In this document: positions 59,317 to 64,000 of the stretch, piece by piece
How positions within the stretch are numbered: the first letter of the stretch is position 1
Layout: each line of letters begins with the position of its first letter
Source of the DNA: an uncultured Collinsella sp.
Lineage (GTDB): Bacteria > Actinomycetota > Coriobacteriia > Coriobacteriales > Coriobacteriaceae
Assembly (NCBI GenBank): GCA_959602645.1
Contig: CAUGTZ010000012.1
Location: 1 to 64,000, forward strand
DNA: 64,000 nucleotides
Reading direction: 5' to 3'
Position numbers and translations under genes: made by a program
Notes under the pieces: model-generated
The model's input: only the letters and a program-made list of their open reading frames with translations
The model's database searches: none
Told to the model about the DNA's origin: nothing

Positions 59317-59949
59317 CTATGCCGTGAGCGGCGCCGCTTCGGCGCCCATGCGGCTCTTATTGCCTCGATCTTTCCAGAAGGGCGAAACGGCTTTCTTCGC
59401 CCAAAGGGCAGAGAGGCGCGCGATCTGCTTGGACGCCGTCCAGGCGCCGGCTCCCGTGAGGAGCGCCACACCGATGGAAGCGAATCCCATTCCCATCGAG
59501 GCCAAAACGTACGGAACATGCCCGATAATGATGCCGTCCACGGCGAACAGGAGCCCTACCAGGCCCGCGCCCCCGAATGCCGCGGCCACGATCCACACGC
59601 AGAGCGCAAGAACCCAAATACAGATGTAGACTGCAGCGGCAACGGCGACGAACGCGAGCAGCAGCGGAATCCATACCGGAGAGCCCACGATGGCGAGCGC
59701 CCATAGAAGTGCCGTGCTCTTGCGCTTGGTCCTCGCGATCGCGCGCGGCACGGCGGGCAGTTCGTCGAGCGTTGCCTCGGCGACCTCACCGGGCGTGCCC
59801 ATGGCGGCCACAGCCTCGGCCTCCGTCATGCCGTCCTCCATACGGTCGGCGATGGCCTCCGCGTAGAACTCCTGCGTTTCCTTTACCTGATCTGCCGGCA
59901 GGCAGGCCAGAAGCTCGCCCAGCCGGTTCAAGAACTCATCGCGCGTCAT
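59317..59949 (-). CDS. DUF1700 (HAAS-domain) membrane protein
   Basis: A 210-residue protein. The first 60 residues are the HAAS/DUF1700 helical domain (TRDEFLNRLGELLACLPADQV, ETQEFYAEAIADRMEDG, EAVAAMGTPGEVAEA). About four membrane helices follow (residues 83-175). These proteins regularly follow PadR regulators and are thought to be part of envelope-stress or antimicrobial sensing. Its start overlaps the padR gene by 14 bp. Confidence 0.88.
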   Translation of the reverse strand: MTRDEFLNRLGELLACLPADQVKETQEFYAEAIADRMEDGMTEAEAVAAMGTPGEVAEATLDELPAVPRAIARTKRKSTALLWALAIVGSPVWIPLLLAFVAVAAAVYICIWVLALCVWIVAAAFGGAGLVGLLFAVDGIIIGHVPYVLASMGMGFASIGVALLTGAGAWTASKQIARLSALWAKKAVSPFWKDRGNKSRMGAEAAPLTA

Positions 59950-60256
59950 GGTGCGCCCCCTCCACGTAACGGTAGATCTCCTGCACGGATGGCCATTCGG
60001 CGAGGAACTCGGCGATACGCTCGCGCCCGGCGTCCGTGATGCGGTAGTACCTCCGCAGCCGCCCGTTGTGCTCGGCGGAGCGCGCGGTGATGCAGCCCGC
60101 CTTCTCCAGGCGCTTGAGCAACGGATAGAGCGTGGATTCCGTGAGCCCCATACTCGCGGGCACGTCCTTCACGATCTGATAGCCGTAGGATTCCTCGCCC
60201 GAGACGGCCGCGAGCACGCAGGCCTCGAGGAAGCCGCGCTTCATCTGTGCCTCCAT
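59936..60256 (-). CDS. PadR-family transcriptional regulator
   Basis: A 106-residue winged-helix regulator of the PadR-s1 type: MKRGFLEACVLAAVSGEESYGYQI, ESTLYPLLKRLEKAG and RRYYRITDAGRERIAEF. Start ATG 60256 follows AAAGGAGGTG. It is the first gene of the operon with DUF1700. A promoter and overlapping dyad lie upstream, so it probably represses its own operon. Confidence 0.92.
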   Translation of the reverse strand: MEAQMKRGFLEACVLAAVSGEESYGYQIVKDVPASMGLTESTLYPLLKRLEKAGCITARSAEHNGRLRRYYRITDAGRERIAEFLAEWPSVQEIYRYVEGAHHDAR

Positions 60257-60292
60257 CCGCACACCTCCTTTCGTAGTATACTGTGTAACACC

Positions 60293-60322
60293 TACTATAT
60301 GACACATAGTATATGATGTCAA
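60293..60322 (-). promoter_or_regulatory. padR promoter with overlapping dyad operator
   Basis: On the minus strand TTGACA (60317-60322) and TATAGT (60294-60299) are separated by exactly 17 bp. The dyad TACTATATGACACATAGTA (60293-60311), 16 of 19 positions symmetric, covers the -10 box and spacer; it resembles PadR sites (ATG-N-CAT half sites). This is a good candidate for autorepression. Confidence 0.7.
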
Positions 60323-60361
60323 CAGTTGTCGTATAGGGAGTCCGGTCTGTCTGTCCCCTGC

Positions 60362-60455
60362 GGGTACTCATTGGGGACGTACTTAAATGAGTACCCATCG
60401 CTCAAGGTGGCACCTGGGGACGTTCCTTATGTGCCGGCACTTTGGGACACTCCTT
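60362..60455. repeat. Two adjoining REP-like hairpins with GGGGACGT cores
   Basis: GGGTACTCATT (60362-60372) pairs perfectly with AATGAGTACCC (60386-60396) around a loop with GGGGACGTACTT. Next, GGCAC and GTGCC surround another GGGGACGTTCC, and a GTGCCGGCAC palindrome follows. The core is the same as in the hairpin at 114-169. They lie between the padR operon and cutC, in a 284-bp gap without a gene. Confidence 0.6.
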
Positions 60456-60540
60456 GTCAAGGTTTTGTTCCATCGTGCGGGTTGCTATTTAACGTGCGAC
60501 AATGCCGTGTGGAAATCGAAATGTCTCCTGGGGGCTATCT

Positions 60541-61218
60541 ATGCTGTACGAGTTTTGTGCCGAGAACTTTGAGCGTGTGCCGGCGGCTATCGATGCCGGT
60601 GCAAGGCGTATCGAGCTGTGCGACAACCTTGCCGTCGGTGGTACCACGCCCTCGGCCGGCGTTATCAGCACTACGGTCAGCTATGCTCACGAGCATGACG
60701 CGCGAGTGATGTGCATGATTCGCCCGCGTGGCGGTGACTTTCACTACAACCAGGACGAGCTGCGCATGATGGAGATGGACTTGGGTCTTGCCGTGAGCGC
60801 CGGCGTTGACGGCCTGGTCTTTGGCTGCTGCAAGCCCTGTGCCGGCGGCTGGGCGCTCGACGAGCTCACCCTCGGCGCCCTCGTGATGGCTACGGGCTGC
60901 GCGACCGAGGAGTGCAAGCGCGGGGCCGTCGATATCACCTTCCACATGGCCTTTGACCAGCTCTCGCTCGAGGCTCAGCTCGATGCCATTGACGCACTCG
61001 CCGACTGCGGCATCACGCGCATCCTGACGCATGGTGGTGCTGCCGGAACGCCGATCGAGGACAACCTGGAGCACCTGTCGTGTCTTGTCGAGTATGCGGG
61101 CGACCGCCTGACCATTCTTCCCGGTGGCGGCATTTCCACGGCCAATCGCGATACCGTGGCGGCGGCACTGGGCGTCTCCGAACTCCATGGCACCAAGATC
61201 GTGCCGCTGGAGGTATAA
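60541..61218 (+). CDS. cutC: CutC family protein
   Basis: A 225-residue TIM-barrel protein of the CutC family: LYEFCAENFERVPAAIDAGARRIELCDNL at the start, VMCMIRPRGGDFHY, GLVFGCC and TFHMAFDQ. CutC is linked to copper homeostasis in E. coli, but that role is disputed. ATG 60541 follows TCCTGGGGG. The next gene begins 3 bp after its stop, so the two are cotranscribed. Confidence 0.92.
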   Translation: MLYEFCAENFERVPAAIDAGARRIELCDNLAVGGTTPSAGVISTTVSYAHEHDARVMCMIRPRGGDFHYNQDELRMMEMDLGLAVSAGVDGLVFGCCKPCAGGWALDELTLGALVMATGCATEECKRGAVDITFHMAFDQLSLEAQLDAIDALADCGITRILTHGGAAGTPIEDNLEHLSCLVEYAGDRLTILPGGGISTANRDTVAAALGVSELHGTKIVPLEV

Positions 61219-61221
61219 CCC

Positions 61222-62019
61222 GTGGCGCTGGTATTTGACGTTCAGCAGGCGAACGGTAAGCCCGACGACAACCGTCGTCCCGGCACCGCGTGCCCCTTTT
61301 GCGATACCGAGGAACTTGCCGATATCATCCAGCGCGATGGTGACTGCATCTGGCTCGAGAATAAGTTCAAGACCTTGCGGGCCACCCGTCAGACCGTATT
61401 GATCGAGTCTGCCAACCACGACGCCGACCTGGCGACCTATGAACCGGATGAGCTGCATCATGTGATGCGGTTTGCCCTGGGCTGTTGGCAGCAGATGCTC
61501 GATTCCCAACAGTACCGCAGTGTGCTCATGTACAAGAACAAAGGCCCGCTTTCGGGCGGCAGCCTCGTCCATCCACACATGCAGATTGTGGGTCTGGAGC
61601 GGGAGGACGGTTATGCAGCACTAGCCCCCGCCAATTTCGAAGGCATCAATGTTTGGCAACAGGGGAGAATCTCGGTCAATATCTCAACCGAACCGATCAT
61701 GGGGTTCTTTGAGATCAACGTTTCAGCCCCGCAGGGAATCGCCGCCAGCGATGACGCACGAGACCAAGCCGAGGCGGATCTCTTTGCCGATGCGATCCAG
61801 GTAGCTCTGCGCTATATCCTAAACGGGCACCACGGTGGTCGCGCAGAGTCGTACAACTTGTTCTTCTATCACCTGGGCGGTCGGACCATTGCCAAGGCGC
61901 TGCCGCGTTGGGTGGTTTCGCCCTACTTTGTCGGCTATCGTTTGGCCCAAGTCAATGCCGAGACGACGCTCGATATCGATGCTGAGCGTCTGCGTGCGCA
62001 TCTGGAAACGCTCGTATAG
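61222..62019 (+). CDS. DUF4931 / HIT-superfamily GalT-like protein
   Basis: A 265-residue protein with a CPFC zinc-site-like motif near residue 27 and a HIT-type active site (SLVHPHMQIVG). This resembles galactose-1-phosphate uridylyltransferases and their DUF4931 relatives, which transfer nucleotidyl groups. YNLFFYHL and PRWVVSPYFVGYRL are conserved C-terminal blocks. GTG 61222 is used. The substrate is unknown. Confidence 0.8.
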   Translation: MALVFDVQQANGKPDDNRRPGTACPFCDTEELADIIQRDGDCIWLENKFKTLRATRQTVLIESANHDADLATYEPDELHHVMRFALGCWQQMLDSQQYRSVLMYKNKGPLSGGSLVHPHMQIVGLEREDGYAALAPANFEGINVWQQGRISVNISTEPIMGFFEINVSAPQGIAASDDARDQAEADLFADAIQVALRYILNGHHGGRAESYNLFFYHLGGRTIAKALPRWVVSPYFVGYRLAQVNAETTLDIDAERLRAHLETLV

Positions 62020-62049
62020 CAAGACTAACACCCACGTAATGCGGACAGC

Positions 62050-63048
62050 CTAGCGCGCCATGGCGTCGCGGCCAGCCTCGACCCGCTTGCGCTGGGCGGC
62101 GCGCTCCTCGCCGGTCAGGCGCTCAAAGAGGTGTCCGATAATTGAGGCCAACACCTGCTGAAACAGCGTGCCGCACATGACGGGGAATACCACTTCGCCG
62201 GGAAAATACTGCGTGGCGATGACGGCACCCGAAGAGATGTTGCGCATGCCGCAGGTAAAGCACATGGTGGTCGTCTCGCTATACGGCAGGTGCAGGGCAC
62301 GGGCGATCAGGACGCCGGTGATAAAGCCGCTGATGGCGAACACCAGAATAAAGAGGGCGACTTCCAAGCGCACCGCGTTCATGTGCAGCACGTACTCGCT
62401 CATGGCAGTGGAGTTGGATGCGATGACGCCCATCATCATGAACTTGCAGGCGGGCGAGAGCGCGGGAGAGAGTTTCTCGTGGCCCCAGCCGCGCGTGAGT
62501 TCATTGATGACAATACCGAGCACAGCGGGGATGGCGATCATAAAGGCCATGTTCTGCATCATGCTCGGCACGTCGATCGAGACGGTGGCGCCCAGCAGGA
62601 GCTTGAGCGTAAGCGGAATCGTCACAGGTGAGATGACCGAGGACGTCAGGATGATGGTGAGCGCGAGCGGGCCGTTGCCGCCGAACATGCTAATCCACAT
62701 AAAGGCGGTGACTGCCACGGGTACGCTGTATTCGAGCACGATGCCGCAGACAAGGTTTGGGTTGGAACCAAAGAGCAGTGAGCCCATGGCATACGCCGCA
62801 ATGGGGATGATCACAGCCGAGACAAATAACGCCAAAATCAGATGCAGGGGACGGCGGAATACCTCAGCCACCTGGTGAAAGGTGTTGCTGAGCGCACCTT
62901 GAAACGTCATAAAAGCAAACAAGGTGGGAACGATGGGTTTGAGCACGCCGATCTGCTGGGGAAAGAGCACGCCGAGCGTCACGCAAATCGGAACGATGAC
63001 CTGCATGTGCCCCGCGAGAAACTTGCCCAGTCCAACCCATTGCTTCAT
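62050..63048 (-). CDS. Bile acid:sodium symporter family (BASS) transporter
   Basis: A 332-residue membrane protein with about ten helices. Features of the BASS family are a repeated inverted fold, LVCGIVLEYSVPVAV, and TTTMCFTCGMRNISSGAVIA near residue 250. Substrates of bacterial members include bile acids, pantoate and other organic anions; none can be assigned. Convergent with the cutC operon. Confidence 0.85.
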   Translation of the reverse strand: MKQWVGLGKFLAGHMQVIVPICVTLGVLFPQQIGVLKPIVPTLFAFMTFQGALSNTFHQVAEVFRRPLHLILALFVSAVIIPIAAYAMGSLLFGSNPNLVCGIVLEYSVPVAVTAFMWISMFGGNGPLALTIILTSSVISPVTIPLTLKLLLGATVSIDVPSMMQNMAFMIAIPAVLGIVINELTRGWGHEKLSPALSPACKFMMMGVIASNSTAMSEYVLHMNAVRLEVALFILVFAISGFITGVLIARALHLPYSETTTMCFTCGMRNISSGAVIATQYFPGEVVFPVMCGTLFQQVLASIIGHLFERLTGEERAAQRKRVEAGRDAMAR

Positions 63049-63271
63049 ATGCGCTTGTGACTCCCTTTGCTCGTGAATCCGTTTTGAATGGATATGCTAG
63101 ACGCTTGCATGCGTCCGTGCGTCAGAAACGCTCGATTATTTCGAGGCTATTACCGCCCTCGTTTATCGAAACCGCGGCGTGCTGGACGTTGTGCGTCCGC
63201 GCTGCACGGTATAATAAATCCGTTCAACAGATCTGCCTGCCGAAGCGGGCATACACAGAGGACTCATCGCT
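63049..63271 (+). promoter_or_regulatory. recJ upstream region with a consensus -10 box
   Basis: A 223-bp gap to the first plus-strand start. TATAAT occurs at 63210-63215, with TTGTGC at 63189-63194 as a possible -35 (15-bp spacing, short). The -10 match is perfect. TGCCTGCCGAAGCGGGCA (near 63236) can form a hairpin in the leader. No gene is seen. Confidence 0.5.
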
Positions 63272-63337
63272 ATGAACCGTGAGAGGTATCGCGGCGACCT
63301 GCCCCTATCGGGGGTGGGCGCCTATGTCATCGCTTAA
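63272..63337 (+). CDS. Possible 21-residue leader peptide overlapping the recJ start
   Basis: ATG 63272 has AGAGGA 9 bp upstream, a better ribosome site than that of recJ. The frame ends at TAA 63335-63337, 14 bp inside the recJ reading frame. The peptide (MNRERYRGDLPLSGVGAYVIA) has no recognisable motif. Translating ribosomes would finish just beyond the recJ ATG, which would couple recJ translation to it. Confidence 0.4.
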   Translation: MNRERYRGDLPLSGVGAYVIA

Positions 63338-64000
63338 GACGACGCATCGCTGGGCGGTCGCTCGGCAAAACCCCGAGCTCGAAAAGGAGCTTTCGGCTGG
63401 CCTGGGCATTCCCGGGCTGGTGGCGCGTATTATGGTCGCGCACGGCATTACATCCATCGAAGAAGGTCAGCTGTTTTTGACGCCTTCGCTCGATCGCGAC
63501 TGGGCCGACCCACTCATTATCCCGGGCATGTCGGTCGTTGCCGACCGCGTCGAGCGTGCTATTTGCAACCACGAGCACATTGCGGTCTTTGGCGATTTTG
63601 ACGTTGACGGTATTACGTCGACCTGCCTGTTGACCGAGGCACTGCGCACGTTTGGCGCCGATGTCACGCCGTTTATTCCGCATCGCTTTGACGAGGGCTA
63701 CGGTCTTTCGCGCGCGGCGCTCGACCGCGTTAACGAGCTCGCTCGCCCTCAGCTGATCGTGACCGTCGATAACGGTATTGCTGCCAAGGAAGAAGTCTCC
63801 TATCTGGAGAGCCTGGGGATCGATTTGGTGGTCACGGACCATCACGAGCCCTCCGACCAGGTGCCGCAGGGCGTGCCCCTGACCGACCCCAAGCTCGAGG
63901 ACGAGGGCCCCTCGCGCGAGCTTGCCGGTGCCGGCGTGGCACTCAAGCTGGTGCAGGTCCTGGGCGAGCGTTTGGGCAAGCCGTCGTATTGGCGTTCGCT
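63324..64000 (+). CDS. recJ: Single-stranded-DNA-specific exonuclease RecJ (5' part)
   Basis: The first about 225 residues of RecJ, running off the right edge. DHH-family motifs are clear: VFGDFDVDGITSTCL (motif I), the IVTVDNGIA block and VVTDHHEP (the DHH motif), followed by ELAGAGVALKLVQVLGE. RecJ degrades single-stranded DNA 5' to 3' in recombination and mismatch repair. ATG 63324 has GGGGGTGGG 5 bp upstream and overlaps a possible leader peptide. Coriobacterial RecJ is usually long; the size here cannot be known. Confidence 0.93.
   Translation, partial: MSSLKTTHRWAVARQNPELEKELSAGLGIPGLVARIMVAHGITSIEEGQLFLTPSLDRDWADPLIIPGMSVVADRVERAICNHEHIAVFGDFDVDGITSTCLLTEALRTFGADVTPFIPHRFDEGYGLSRAALDRVNELARPQLIVTVDNGIAAKEEVSYLESLGIDLVVTDHHEPSDQVPQGVPLTDPKLEDEGPSRELAGAGVALKLVQVLGERLGKPSYWRS

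Overview
The window looks like a chromosomal segment of an anaerobic, high-GC actinomycete of the class Coriobacteriia, most likely Collinsella or a close relative. This is inferred from gene content: a reverse-type rubrerythrin, a lactate dehydrogenase/EtfAB locus with ferredoxin domains, a DUF3516-type SKI2 helicase, PLP synthase, and long GC-rich genes on both strands. No rRNA or tRNA gene was recognised.

Layout. 1-5.6 kb: two strong hairpins, PLP synthase pdxST with its divergent MocR/PdxR-type regulator, a gene with a restriction-endonuclease-like C-terminus bracketed by two copies of a 119-bp repeat, and a rubrerythrin. 5.8-14.9 kb: an alcohol/aldehyde dehydrogenase pair, a metallophosphoesterase, a BglG-type antiterminator with its RNA target ahead of a PTS EIIBC gene and a YdjC/ChbG deacetylase, and a DUF2130 coiled-coil protein. 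15-24.6 kb: a DUF3516 helicase, a third 119-bp repeat, a divergent TrmB, a methyltransferase, an XRE/DUF4097 pair, Elp3 and a spermidine-synthase-like protein.

24.6-30.2 kb holds the most striking locus: a three-gene operon of a TerB_N/TerB_C protein, a BrxD-like P-loop ATPase and an Lhr/BrxHI-like helicase. No BREX methyltransferase, PglZ or PglY gene is present, so it looks like a stand-alone DNA-processing or defence module. 30.3-34.3 kb: a DUF554 membrane protein and a five-gene cluster of unrecognised exported proteins. 34.7-43.8 kb: an electron-bifurcating-type lactate dehydrogenase with EtfB and EtfA, an HD protein, AzlCD, KdgT, a diguanylate cyclase and an EamA exporter.

43.9-58.5 kb: single-chain purL, a CPA2 antiporter followed by a tandem array of alternating inverted units, an SDR, homoserine dehydrogenase, and a complete branched-chain amino acid ABC operon with two paralogous binding proteins and livHMGF. 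58.5-60.3 kb is a scar: an IS110-type transposase fragment and a ParB-like fragment lie against a shortened DUF4097-like gene at the end of a PadR-DUF1700 operon whose promoter overlaps a dyad. 60.5-64 kb: CutC, a DUF4931/HIT-like protein, a bile-acid:sodium-symporter-family transporter and the 5' part of recJ.

Intergenic DNA is rich in palindromes: three 119-bp elements, several REP-like hairpins with a GGGGAC core, and a BIME-like array. All assignments come from reading sequence motifs; no database search was possible.
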